This document shows, one piece after another, positions 42,891 to 50,940 of a stretch of 60,616 nucleotides of DNA (the stretch's first letter is position 1; each line of letters opens with the position of its first letter). The DNA is taken from NCBI GenBank assembly GCA_949291545.1, contig CASEWB010000001.1:1-60616 (forward strand), read 5' to 3'. The notes beneath the pieces are model-generated. The model ran no database searches, had not been told where the DNA came from, and was given only the letters and a program-made list of their open reading frames with translations. Both the position numbers and the translations under genes were made by a program. Source of the DNA: an uncultured bacterium. Its GTDB lineage: Bacteria; Elusimicrobiota; Elusimicrobia; Elusimicrobiales; Elusimicrobiaceae.

Positions 42891-43059
42891 CGCGGGTTCT
42901 CCCTATCTAGAAAAAATTATCTTTATTATGGATAAAAAGCATGCTCCTTTATTATTATATTTTTTAGTTTTAAGTTACAATATATATTATTTGGCAAAAT
43001 CAAAGCCTAACAAGCCTTTGCTTTTACTCATACAATTAAGACAAAGGCATAGAAAATTT

Positions 43060-43698
43060 ATGGGAAATGCTTGGAACCGTTTTTGGAATTTTTGGGACCC
43101 TCAACGCAAAGGCCCTTTGTTTTGGGCATATGGCTGGAAGGGAATCTTATTTATTGCAGCCGGGACTTATTTCTTGTACAGCTGGTATGTGGGCCCACGC
43201 CACTGCCCGTTGGCCGGAATATTTTGGCTGCTGACCATTGGCGTACACGAAGCCGGGCACCCCATTTTTCAGTTTTTATCGGGCGGAAATTTCGCCGTTT
43301 CTATCTGGGGGGGAACCCTAATGGAACTGGGGGTTCCGCTGGTATGTTTTTTGTATTTTTTAAAGAAAGGGAAAGAAATCCAAGCAGACGTATGTTTGCT
43401 TTGGCTGGCGATGGCGTGCTACAGCGTTGGGCAGTACGCCGGCTGCAGCTTGGACCCGGTCATCAGCCTGCTAAACGCCGGGCCCGAAACCCTGCCGGAT
43501 TGGGACTATATGCACAAATGGCTGGGCACCGAAGGGTACGAATGGCAGATGCGCCACGGATTTTACGCGTTAAGCGCGTTCTTAGGCGCACTGGGGACCT
43601 ACTTGTGCGTTGCCCATTTTTGGACCTGGAACAACCCCGACGGGCACGATTATAACCAAGACGACGACGGACACGACCGCTTCTTTACCCGCGGTTAA
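43060..43698 (+). CDS. Membrane protein with an HEAGH zinc-protease-like motif
   Basis: 212 residues from the ATG at 43060; an ATG at 42928 is possible, but the DNA between is A/T-rich like a promoter region. Four to five membrane helices are seen. Within one, LTIGVHEAGHPIFQFLSGG carries HExxH (about residues 61-65), as in intramembrane site-2 (M50) proteases, and a later helix has YAGCSLDPVISLL, roughly where M50 enzymes have the third ligand (LDG). The tail is acidic (NPDGHDYNQDDDGHD). A membrane metalloprotease is plausible but unproven. The start is uncertain: AAAGG is 12 nt upstream. Confidence 0.72.
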   Translation: MGNAWNRFWNFWDPQRKGPLFWAYGWKGILFIAAGTYFLYSWYVGPRHCPLAGIFWLLTIGVHEAGHPIFQFLSGGNFAVSIWGGTLMELGVPLVCFLYFLKKGKEIQADVCLLWLAMACYSVGQYAGCSLDPVISLLNAGPETLPDWDYMHKWLGTEGYEWQMRHGFYALSAFLGALGTYLCVAHFWTWNNPDGHDYNQDDDGHDRFFTRG

Positions 43699-43804
43699 GG
43701 GGCTTAAACGGGCACGCGCTCTCCACACACCAACCGGCCGCGAAAAGACCAAGCCCCAAACTTCACCCCATACCTAATTTTCATTTGTTGCCGAACATAA
43801 TGCC

Positions 43805-43832
43805 AAAAAACCCGCCATTAGGCGGGTTTTTT
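43805..43832. terminator. Bidirectional terminator between the HEAGH gene and rmuC
   Basis: 12-bp stem AAAAAACCCGCC with its complement, ATTA loop. Confidence 0.9.
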
Positions 43833-43845
43833 GCGAGAAGAAAAT

Positions 43846-45171
43846 TCACTCAAACAATCCTTTGGGCGGTTCCTGGCCGGTTAATTCCTTGGCGGCGGGC
43901 GCATTTTTGCTTTTGTGGCCGGTGTAATTGTAGTTCATCCGCTTAAGCAGGCGGGCGTTGTCTTTGGTCAGCGGCACTTCGTAAATGTCCACAATCCGCT
44001 GTGCCACCGGCAGGAAAGCGCCGCGGTTGCCGTCTATATGGCCGCGGGCCACCTTCACGGCGTCGGCCGCGTTGGCCACGGCGTTTTCGGCCTTGGCAAA
44101 GTTCACCAAAAAGTCGTTGAACTTTTCCACCAGTTTCAAAATATCGTCTTTGAAATCTTCCATATACTCGTGTTGTTTATCTATGTCCCACAGTTTGGAA
44201 ACCATTTTTAAAGTACTCATTAAAGAGGTGGCCGACACCAGCGCAATATTGTTTTTCCAGGCTTCGTTCAAAATATCCGGGTCCGCCTCCACCGCTGCCA
44301 ACAGGGCGCTTTCGGGATAGACGAACATCAACGTATAATCGGGCTGGACTTTATCGCCGGTGGATTGAAATTTTTTATAGTATTTTTTGGAGCTCAAGTC
44401 TTTTATTGTCTTTTTGACGTCTTTCACATGCTCTGCCAAAAAGGCGGATTTTTCTTTCGGGTCCTGTGCATTAAAATAGTGGACATAATGGTTGAAAATC
44501 GTTTTGGAATCCACCACAATCCAGCGGTCCCCGGGCAGGGCAATTTGCACGTCCACGCGTTTTCCTTCGTCGGAAACCTGTTGGTAATAATCCAAACCTT
44601 CTTTCATTCCCGCCGCATCTAAAATACGTTTAAGGGTTTCTTCGCCCCAGCTGCCGCGCACAATCGATTCCCCTTTAATAGCATTGGTTAAGTGCAAGGC
44701 GCTTTGGTCGATTTTTTCGGTGGATTTAATCACGTCTGAGAGCCCTTTTTCCAACCGGGCCTGCACGGCGGTATTTTGGCGTTCCATTTCGGCCACTTTT
44801 TTAACAAAATTTTCCAAATGCATCGTAAGCGGGCGCAGCACTTCGGAATTTTTGCTCTCCAAGCCTTTGGCTTTATCGTCCAAAATTTTGGACGCTAACT
44901 CCGAAAATTGCGCCTGATAGGTGGAAGACAGTTCCTTAAAATTTTTTTCAATCAGCGTTTTTTCGCGTTCCAAAGAAAGCTTTTCCTGCTCCAAACGCGT
45001 TTTATCCACCAGCAGCCCCGCATTTTCGTCACGCAGGCGGTTTACCTCCGGTTCCAGGGCGGCCAACCGTTGGTGTTCGGCTTGGCCGGCTTTCGCCCGT
45101 GCCGAATAAAACACCCACGCAAACGCACACCCTACCCCAATTCCCACAATCACAGCAATTACATAATACAT
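43846..45171 (-). CDS. rmuC: DNA recombination protein RmuC
   Basis: 441 residues. The N-terminal membrane helix (YYVIAVIVGIGVGCAFAWVF) is followed by a coiled coil (about 35-150) and the RmuC nuclease-fold domain: VRGSWGEETLKRILDAAGM, RVDVQIALPGDRWIVVDSK (Asp...Asp-Ser-Lys of the PD-(D/E)XK type), MFVYPESALLAAVEADP and ALVSATSLMSTLKMV. RmuC limits DNA inversions between short inverted repeats and is involved in genome maintenance. The C-terminal 30 residues are disordered. A single gene ending at a shared terminator. Confidence 0.96.
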   Translation of the reverse strand: MYYVIAVIVGIGVGCAFAWVFYSARAKAGQAEHQRLAALEPEVNRLRDENAGLLVDKTRLEQEKLSLEREKTLIEKNFKELSSTYQAQFSELASKILDDKAKGLESKNSEVLRPLTMHLENFVKKVAEMERQNTAVQARLEKGLSDVIKSTEKIDQSALHLTNAIKGESIVRGSWGEETLKRILDAAGMKEGLDYYQQVSDEGKRVDVQIALPGDRWIVVDSKTIFNHYVHYFNAQDPKEKSAFLAEHVKDVKKTIKDLSSKKYYKKFQSTGDKVQPDYTLMFVYPESALLAAVEADPDILNEAWKNNIALVSATSLMSTLKMVSKLWDIDKQHEYMEDFKDDILKLVEKFNDFLVNFAKAENAVANAADAVKVARGHIDGNRGAFLPVAQRIVDIYEVPLTKDNARLLKRMNYNYTGHKSKNAPAAKELTGQEPPKGLFE

Positions 45172-45305
45172 ATAGAATCTCCTGGCTTTTTACCCATTTT
45201 ACAAAGTTTTTCAGCAACGGTAAAAACACGCCTTAATGTAAAAAATATTTTCAATCCCAACAATATGTTATAAAATGGAAAAAAGACTAAATAAGGAGCA
45301 AAACT

Positions 45306-45617
45306 ATGAAAAAGACGTTACTTCTTGCTGTAACCGCCGCCGTATTAGCTGCGGGCTGTGCCTCCACCGGCACCACCACTGCCACCACCGCCAACCAATC
45401 TTTGACGTTGGAAGAAGCCTTGCAAAAATCGGCTGAAACCCGCCAGAAACTTTTAGACGCCAAGCAATCCTACGAAGATGCCAAAAATGCGGCTGCCGTA
45501 GCCAGCGGGCAAAAATCCGCCGCGGACGTTGCCAAAGAACAACTCCAGCAGAAAGTGGACGACGCGAAACAGCAAATCCAAGCGGAAAAAGACGCTTGGT
45601 CCGAATTGCTGAAATAA
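45306..45617 (+). CDS. Small coiled-coil lipoprotein
   Basis: 103 residues. The signal peptide ends in the lipobox LAAGC (Cys18), then a Thr-rich linker (TGTTTATTA) and one long helix (residues 35-100) of Ala, Lys, Gln and Glu with heptad character (LEEALQKSAETRQKLLDAKQ). It should be anchored in a membrane, with its helix in the periplasm, like Lpp/OprI-type or DUF4398-type spacers. AAGGAG is 5 nt before the ATG and TATAAAAT at 45269 a likely -10. Codon use and its own terminator suggest strong expression. The family is not recognised. Confidence 0.88.
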   Translation: MKKTLLLAVTAAVLAAGCASTGTTTATTANQSLTLEEALQKSAETRQKLLDAKQSYEDAKNAAAVASGQKSAADVAKEQLQQKVDDAKQQIQAEKDAWSELLK

Positions 45618-45632
45618 AGATATCCGCTTGTT

Positions 45633-45666
45633 AAAAACCGGGGCATTATAAACGCCCCGGTTTTTT
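45633..45666 (+). terminator. Intrinsic terminator of the small lipoprotein gene
   Basis: 12-bp stem AAAAACCGGGGC with its complement, 9-nt loop, T-run. Confidence 0.9.
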
Positions 45667-45737
45667 ATTGCCAGATACTGTTTGCCGCCACACAAGGGGG
45701 AAAACCCACTCTTTTAAATCCGGGCAGCGGCTGATAC

Positions 45738-45768
45738 AAAAAATCCGGCTCTTTTTACAAGAGCCGGA
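45738..45768 (-). terminator. Intrinsic terminator of the sigma-factor operon
   Basis: 10-bp stem TCCGGCTCTT with its complement on the minus strand, 5-nt loop, six T. Confidence 0.88.
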
Positions 45769-45782
45769 AGTTTTAAAAAACC

Positions 45783-46397
45783 TTATTTGGCTGCTTCAGC
45801 CGGTTCGGCCGGCGGAGCAGGAGGAACATCTTGGCGCCCTTGAGGTCCGGGGCCCATATGCGGGCCTTTCGGGCCGGGGCCCATGCGCGGGCCGGGTTTG
45901 GGGCCAAAAAGAACATCTAAATCGCCTTCTTCAGCAATCACGGCGTTGGTTTTTTCTTCCACCCAGGCTTTTTTGGCTTTGTCGGATTTTTCTTCGTCCA
46001 AGCCTTTCTGCATTTGCTCCAGGCGTTCTTTAAATTTAGCCAGTTGTTCTTCTTTGAATTTGATCTGTTCGTCGCGGATAGAAGCTACCATTTCGGCAAT
46101 TTCCGCTTTTTTAGCTTCTTTCTTTTTACCCGCTTTAAGCTTGTTGTATTCTTCCACCAATTTTTCCATTTTTTCTTCGGTGGCTCTCATTTTGGCTTTA
46201 TGCTCTTTGCGGGCTTTTTTAAATTCTTCCGCGCGGGCGTCTTTTTTATCTTCTTGGTTTTTCTTGTGGTGTTTCCCTTGCACCGCTACGGCCTTTTTGG
46301 GCTGCGGGCAATTATCTCCTTTGCAATCGCGCGAGCCTTCGGCAAAAGCGGGCACGCAGAACGCGGCAAGGAGCGCTACTAACATTACTTTCTTCAT
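45783..46397 (-). CDS. Exported Lys/Glu-rich helical protein, third gene of the ECF sigma operon
   Basis: 204 residues. A signal peptide (KKVMLVALLAAFCVPAFAEG) is followed by a short Cys-containing segment (CKGDNC), then an uninterrupted, highly charged helix of about 120 residues (from KDARAEEFKKARKEHKAKM on) and a Gly/Pro-rich tail with repeated MGPGP units. Size and placement recall Spy/CpxP- or CnrX-type periplasmic sensors that often follow ECF sigma/anti-sigma pairs, but no LTxxQ motif is seen. 17 nt separate it from the anti-sigma gene, with GGAGGGG as ribosome-binding site. Confidence 0.88.
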   Translation of the reverse strand: MKKVMLVALLAAFCVPAFAEGSRDCKGDNCPQPKKAVAVQGKHHKKNQEDKKDARAEEFKKARKEHKAKMRATEEKMEKLVEEYNKLKAGKKKEAKKAEIAEMVASIRDEQIKFKEEQLAKFKERLEQMQKGLDEEKSDKAKKAWVEEKTNAVIAEEGDLDVLFGPKPGPRMGPGPKGPHMGPGPQGRQDVPPAPPAEPAEAAK

Positions 46398-46414
46398 ATA
46401 TACCCCTCCTACGG

Positions 46415-46816
46415 TTAGAATTCCTGCTCAAACAACGCCAGGTCGTTCGAAAAATTCAGGTATTCTTCGTCCAAATTCTCGCTCATATACGCAATCACTT
46501 CCGACGCGTCAAAAGCGGTTTTGTCCGGTTGCAGGACCCCCAGGGCCATTACCATTGCCAAGCCCAATAAGGCAGTCCCTGCCAATGCCGGCTTCCAACC
46601 GGCAAAAAAGGATTTACGGCGGGTAGTTTTGGCGAATAAATCTTCCACCACGCTGGCCGGAGCCGCGGCAGCCGCCAAGGCTTCTTCCGTGCGCTGCATC
46701 AGCCGCAGTTCCGCCCGGCAAGCGGCACAGGTTTGCAAGTGTTTTTCAAACTCGGCCTTTTCCGCCCCGTCCAATTCATTCGATGCATAAAGCATCACAT
46801 TTTCGCAGTACTTCAT
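46415..46816 (-). CDS. Zinc-finger anti-sigma factor (ZAS type)
   Basis: 133 residues; ATG overlaps the sigma gene stop by 4 nt. The N-terminus has the ZAS signature: Cys4, then HLQTCAAC (His-x3-Cys-x2-Cys, about residues 26-33) that binds zinc and clamps the sigma factor. A membrane helix lies near 75-95 (ALAGTALLGLAMVMALGVL), so the short acidic C-terminal part (about 38 residues) is in the periplasm. It should hold the ECF sigma factor inactive until a signal arrives. The neighbour downstream is a candidate sensor. Confidence 0.93.
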   Translation of the reverse strand: MKYCENVMLYASNELDGAEKAEFEKHLQTCAACRAELRLMQRTEEALAAAAAPASVVEDLFAKTTRRKSFFAGWKPALAGTALLGLAMVMALGVLQPDKTAFDASEVIAYMSENLDEEYLNFSNDLALFEQEF

Positions 46817-47409
46817 ACGTTTACCTCTTGTGCGGCCCCTTGCTGCGCCGCCAAAATGCGCTGCAGTTTTTTTACGGCCCGGTGGCAGTCGGCCAACACG
46901 GTGCCCAAGGGCCTGTCCAACAATTCGGCAATTTCTTTAAAAGACAAATATTGGCGCAAATAAATCATTTCGCGCTGCCGCTGCGGCAATTCCAACGTTG
47001 CCCGGCGGATTTCTGCTTCTGTTTCGCGGCCGGCCAAATCCTCCAACAGCGAGGGTGCCCCGTCCGGCAGCGTATCGTGCAAAAAAGCGTTTCCTTCTTC
47101 GTCCGTTTGGTCCAAGGAAGTGAGTTGGTCCCGGTCTCTAAAAAAATTTAAAACCCGGTTGCGCGCCGTTAAAAACAACCACGATTTAAACTTGCCCCGC
47201 GGCTCGTATTTATCGGCGTGTTTAAAAAGCGCGATAAATACTTCCTGAAACAAATCCCCGGCGGCGCCTTCGTCCTGCACCATACTCATAATATACTGGT
47301 ACAGAGAGTTTTTATAGCGGTATACCAATTCTTCAAACGCTTCCCCTGAGCCGGACTTAAAGAGCAGGACGAGTTCGTCGTCCGTTCTTTCAGCTAATCT
47401 AGGATCCAT
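46813..47409 (-). CDS. ECF (sigma-70 family, RpoE-like) RNA polymerase sigma factor
   Basis: 198 residues. Region 2: EAFEELVYRYKNSLYQYIMSMV, DLFQEVFIALFKHADKY and KSWLFLTARNRVLNFFRDR. Region 4: LPQRQREMIYLRQYLSFKEIAELLDRPLGTVLADCHRAVKKL, the helix-turn-helix for the -35 box. There is no region 1 or 3, as normal for group 4. It heads an operon with its anti-sigma factor and an exported helical protein, so it likely answers envelope stress. Two similar 15-nt direct repeats lie upstream (47432-47446 and 47456-47470). Confidence 0.95.
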   Translation of the reverse strand: MDPRLAERTDDELVLLFKSGSGEAFEELVYRYKNSLYQYIMSMVQDEGAAGDLFQEVFIALFKHADKYEPRGKFKSWLFLTARNRVLNFFRDRDQLTSLDQTDEEGNAFLHDTLPDGAPSLLEDLAGRETEAEIRRATLELPQRQREMIYLRQYLSFKEIAELLDRPLGTVLADCHRAVKKLQRILAAQQGAAQEVNV

Positions 47410-47431
47410 ATTGTTATAACCCCGTTTCTGC

Positions 47432-47470
47432 GTTTTTTATTGCAACTTTTTTAGTATTTTTTGTTGTAAC
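47432..47470 (-). repeat. Direct repeat upstream of the ECF sigma gene
   Basis: On the minus strand, GTTGCAATAAAAAAC and GTTACAACAAAAAAT match at 12 of 15 positions and are spaced 24 nt apart, 23-61 nt before the sigma start. They may be promoter or operator boxes. Confidence 0.4.
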
Positions 47471-47547
47471 TTATTTTATAATAATGTGTCGTTTGCCGAA
47501 TACAAAAAAATAATTATAAAGATTTTTAACATTTTTTAAAAACAAAT

Positions 47548-47556
47548 TGCTATAAT
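47548..47556 (+). promoter_or_regulatory. Extended -10 promoter for the MFS-fusion leader
   Basis: TGC followed by a perfect TATAAT (47551-47556) forms an extended -10 element. Transcription would start near 47563, some 237 nt before the MFS ATG. Confidence 0.6.
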
Positions 47557-47600
47557 GTTTAAGATGTTTTTTTAGCGGTTTAATCCGCTGGTGAGAAAAA

Positions 47601-47714
47601 ATGAATTACAACTCTGCTTTGTTTAAACATAATACCGGCCGTTCTATGCTAACCGTTATTTTTAGCATGGGCCGTATTTCCATGTATAAGGAACAAAGGA
47701 GAGTTTGTATATAA
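47601..47714 (+). CDS. Possible 37-residue leader peptide upstream of the MFS fusion
   Basis: A small frame starts with ATG at 47601, 6 nt after GGTGAG, and ends with TAA at 47714. It reads MNYNSALFKHNTGRS and continues through FSMGRISMYKEQRRVCI. It lies between an extended -10 promoter and an intrinsic terminator. Its middle contains an inverted repeat ATGCTAA (47646-47652) / TTAGCAT (47662-47668). It may be a regulatory leader or simply part of an untranslated RNA; translation is not shown. Confidence 0.35.
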   Translation: MNYNSALFKHNTGRSMLTVIFSMGRISMYKEQRRVCI

Positions 47715-47744
47715 TATAACTGAATTTTTTTGTTGTGTTTACAC

Positions 47745-47776
47745 AAACCCGCCCTTTAGAAAGAGCGGGTTTTTTA
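47745..47776 (+). terminator. Terminator-like hairpin just upstream of the MFS-fusion ATG (possible attenuator)
   Basis: 8-bp stem AAACCCGC/GCGGGTTT with an inner CTTT/AAAG pairing and six T, ending 24 nt before the MFS start and closely followed by its ribosome-binding site. It would end a small leader RNA of about 210 nt. Confidence 0.75.
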
Positions 47777-47799
47777 TTGAAAGAGGAAAAAGAAAGAGA

Positions 47800-50655
47800 A
47801 TGAAAAAAATCATAGCGTTATGGGTAAGTGTCAGCATCCTTGTGCTTAACTGCGTGCCGGCTGGGGCTCAACAGTCTCCGCAAAAAATCGTACGCGGTTT
47901 CAGAGCCTTGGCCGCTACGGAGGCAAAACAAGTAATTGCCCCGCGGTTAAGCACTTCCCTCTCTGTGCCGGCGGCAGCGGCTGCCGGACGGCTGCCGGCA
48001 ATCCCGGCGGCAACCAACCCGGCGCCCGTATTAAGCGTGCCGGCTGCTCAAGAGGAGCAAACGGCTCCCCAAGCGTTGGAAACCCCGGCCGTTAAAAGCT
48101 TGGTGGACGAAACCACCCATCAAGCGGTAAGCCGCGGTGTAGAAGAAGCTGTTTTTAAAGCCACTTTGGGCGAAAATTTAACCTATGCCCAAATTCGGGA
48201 ACGGATTGCCCAAGGCAAAACGGCCCGCGTGGCGGAACGCATTTTAACCTATCCTAACCAAAACGTGCGGGAAGGAATGTTGCGCAATGAATTTGTGCAA
48301 GTGGCCTTGGCGGGCAACGCTACCGCCGGGCAAATGCAGCGTGCGGCCGACTTTTGGCGCAACGATTTGCAACAAACTCTTTCCTCTTTTTCTTCCGTCC
48401 CGCAAGGTGATTTGACAGACTGGGTAACAAATGCGGCGCAAAATAAAAATGCTTTTGCCCGCACCGCCAGCCAAGCCTTAGCCGATGTAGTGGCTTTAGG
48501 CCTCTACGGCACGGAAAAAGACGGCGCAGTTATCTTGGACTTCTACCGCAAAGCCGCCCAAACGCCGCTTAAGCCGGTGGCGGAAGCCTCCTGCGCCAGA
48601 GCCTTGCTGCGCTTGGGAGCCCAAAAAGAATTGACGGCCTTAGCGTCCGAGGCCGCCACCGCAACCCCGCTTTGGAAAAGTGTTTCGGCCTATGCACGCC
48701 AACAAGGGCTTGTTTTGCCCGCCGGCGGCGCGGCGGCCAGCACGCAGGGAACGGAAGTGTTTGTCCCCGTATTAGAAAAACTGGGGAAAGTAAACGTAAT
48801 GGCGGCGGACCCTTCGGCCGAAGCCACCACCTTATATATGAATTTAGGCCGCGAAGGAACAGTCCCCGCGCCGGTGCCTGCCGTAAATGCACCGCTGGCG
48901 CCCGCCTTTGCTGCCGTAAAGCTGCCCCAATTAACTATCCCGGCCGAAACTTCTTTGCAAGCCAATGCGTTTTCTGTAGCGGAGGGGGGGAGCGAAGTTT
49001 CCGCCAGCAAACTTACGGCGTTCCAACGGGCGGCGCAAAGCGTAGGCAACGGCCAAAAAGCGTCGTTTAGTTTCTTTAGCCGCACCCCCAGCGCTTCGGC
49101 CAATGAGCAAGCAGGCGTATTGTATGGCGGGGTGCCGCTTCCGGCATTGTGGAAAAACGCCAAAAAAGTATTTGCCTCGGCTAAGAAATTATTTGCTTCT
49201 AAAAAAGCACCGTCCAACCCGGCCGCGTTCAACCCGCAGGCGGCAACCGGCCTGCAGGGCGCTATCCAACGGGCCAGCCTGTATGCGGCGTCATTTATTA
49301 TGGGGCTGGAAGTAGCCACCCCCGTAATTGCCAACATCGGGTCCAGCTTCCAATTGTCGTTAAGCGACAATATTTTAGTAGCCGTAGCCACCTATTTGCC
49401 TTACTCGGTTGGAGCCTTTTTATCCAACTGGCTGAAACAAAAATTCGGGCGGAAAGCTTCTATGAACTTGGGGCTGGCGCTGATGGGCACCGGGTTCACC
49501 GCCGGGGTGACGTTGTTCGGGTTAAACGGTGCATTCGTACCGCAGCCGGATATGTGGGCACACTTTTATAACATTTTGGGGTGCATCACGTTGGCCAGCA
49601 CAGGGGGCGTGTTCGTGCACAATGCCGTGGGCCCGATGATGACCGATTTAAGCAAAGGCGCAAGCGATTTGGTCCTGCAAAAAAGAATGGCCAATACCGA
49701 ATTCAGCCGCGCACTGGGTATGATGGCATCGTTTGCGTTTCCGTTTATCTCCACCAAAGTACTGGGAATGGACTGGAGCTTTACATTTGCCCTGCCCATT
49801 CCGTTGGTGGCGGCTGCCGCTATGGGCATCAATTTGTCTAAAATTCCCAACACTAAACCGGTACTGGACCCCAAACCGGCCGCCCCTGCGCCGGAAGCGG
49901 AAACCGGCAAAAGAAACCGCCGGGCCTATCAGCTGACGTCTTCTATCCAAAACAACAGCTATATCCGCTTGTTTAAAGAAGAAAAAGGCGTGGCCGGGCT
50001 GTTGACGGGGTTAATGTTAATGAACGCGGTGGAAATGTCCTACAACAACGGGTTTCTGTTTCTGCTGCCGGAATTAACGCAAGGATCCTCGTCCCAGTAT
50101 ATTTTTGGTTTGCTGCAGTTTGCCGTACCGTTTTTGATTGGCAGAAATTTAGCCAAAGGGTTCTTGAAATGGTTCCCTAAAAACAATATGACGGTTGCCA
50201 CGCTGCTTTCGGGCGTGGGGGGATTAGCCGCCCTGCCGTTTTCCGACAATGTCTACGCCTTAACGGCGGCCCTGTTTGCGGCGGAAGTAGGTATCTCCAC
50301 CGCGTTTACCCTGGCCTTTGCGCGCACCGCTAAAAATGCACGCACGCAGGACCGCATTGTTTCGCTGATTGTAGCCAGTGCTATTTCGTGCGCGTTTGGC
50401 CCAATGATGCTGACCAACTTGGCGGAAACATTAATGGCGACGGGGGTGTTATCCTCGGCCGAAGCTACCACGGCGGCAATGGTGGGTATTCCTGCTGCCT
50501 TGGCGTTCTTGTCGGCTTTGCTTTTCAAACGGATTGAACGCAGCCCGGCAGACGCCGCGGCCCAAACGGCCAAAGCGCCCAAAACCAATTGGCTGAAAAA
50601 GTTAGTAAACCGCCTTTTGGGTAAATCCGGAAATAAACCGCTGGAAAACAATTAA
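47800..50655 (+). CDS. MFS transporter fused to a 460-residue exported N-terminal region
   Basis: 951 residues, more than twice a normal MFS protein. A signal peptide (KKIIALWVSVSILVLNCVPAGAQ) is followed by an Ala/Pro-rich stretch (to about 95), a helical solenoid-like region (about 97-300, HEAT/TPR-like in look, for example VREGMLRNEFVQVAL and AEASCARALLRLGAQKEL), a low-complexity linker (to about 485), and from about 490 a membrane part of about 12 helices with MFS features (FLSNWLKQKFGRKASMNLG between helices 2 and 3, the RxGR-type loop). The ribosome-binding site is GAAAGAGGAAAAAG. If the signal is cleaved, or kept as a first helix, the N-terminal region is periplasmic. The substrate is unknown. 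Confidence 0.85.
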   Translation: MKKIIALWVSVSILVLNCVPAGAQQSPQKIVRGFRALAATEAKQVIAPRLSTSLSVPAAAAAGRLPAIPAATNPAPVLSVPAAQEEQTAPQALETPAVKSLVDETTHQAVSRGVEEAVFKATLGENLTYAQIRERIAQGKTARVAERILTYPNQNVREGMLRNEFVQVALAGNATAGQMQRAADFWRNDLQQTLSSFSSVPQGDLTDWVTNAAQNKNAFARTASQALADVVALGLYGTEKDGAVILDFYRKAAQTPLKPVAEASCARALLRLGAQKELTALASEAATATPLWKSVSAYARQQGLVLPAGGAAASTQGTEVFVPVLEKLGKVNVMAADPSAEATTLYMNLGREGTVPAPVPAVNAPLAPAFAAVKLPQLTIPAETSLQANAFSVAEGGSEVSASKLTAFQRAAQSVGNGQKASFSFFSRTPSASANEQAGVLYGGVPLPALWKNAKKVFASAKKLFASKKAPSNPAAFNPQAATGLQGAIQRASLYAASFIMGLEVATPVIANIGSSFQLSLSDNILVAVATYLPYSVGAFLSNWLKQKFGRKASMNLGLALMGTGFTAGVTLFGLNGAFVPQPDMWAHFYNILGCITLASTGGVFVHNAVGPMMTDLSKGASDLVLQKRMANTEFSRALGMMASFAFPFISTKVLGMDWSFTFALPIPLVAAAAMGINLSKIPNTKPVLDPKPAAPAPEAETGKRNRRAYQLTSSIQNNSYIRLFKEEKGVAGLLTGLMLMNAVEMSYNNGFLFLLPELTQGSSSQYIFGLLQFAVPFLIGRNLAKGFLKWFPKNNMTVATLLSGVGGLAALPFSDNVYALTAALFAAEVGISTAFTLAFARTAKNARTQDRIVSLIVASAISCAFGPMMLTNLAETLMATGVLSSAEATTAAMVGIPAALAFLSALLFKRIERSPADAAAQTAKAPKTNWLKKLVNRLLGKSGNKPLENN

Positions 50656-50658
50656 CTT

Positions 50659-50688
50659 AAAACCCCCGGCCAGAAAGCCGGGGGTTTT
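50659..50688 (+). terminator. Intrinsic terminator of the MFS-fusion gene
   Basis: 12-bp stem AAAACCCCCGGC with its complement, 6-nt loop, TTTTAAAAT. Confidence 0.88.
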
Positions 50689-50881
50689 AAAATAAAACGG
50701 GGAAAAGCAACGCAGAACAGGCAGCATAAAACCTGCTGTTCAACAACCCTAAACCCGCATAGAGAACACTGCCTAGCGTACGATAGGGCGGCAAATTACC
50801 CAAATACGGTAAAAAGCTTTTGGCCCCCAGCAAAATCTTTTTTAACGGTACTTTTAAAAACGGCAGGGACCGGTTCCTATA
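50687..50881 (-). pseudogene. Possible coding remnant between convergent operons
   Basis: One minus-strand frame is open for about 65 codons up to a TAA at 50687-50689 and reads like real protein (PFLKVPLKKILLGAKSFLPY, then LGNLPPYRTLGSVLYAGLGL). It has no start codon: the frame runs back through the terminator of the efflux operon. It may be the decayed end of a lost gene, or chance. Confidence 0.2.
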
Positions 50882-50882
50882 T

Positions 50883-50920
50883 AAAAAACCGTCCTGGTGC
50901 GGCTGGCACCGGGACGGTTT
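50883..50920 (-). terminator. Intrinsic terminator of the tripartite efflux operon
   Basis: On the minus strand, a stem of at least 12 bp (ACCGTCCCGGTGC with complement, one G-T), 5-nt loop, then TTTTTTAT. Confidence 0.9.
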
Positions 50921-50940
50921 GATTTACCCCCAAAATAATT

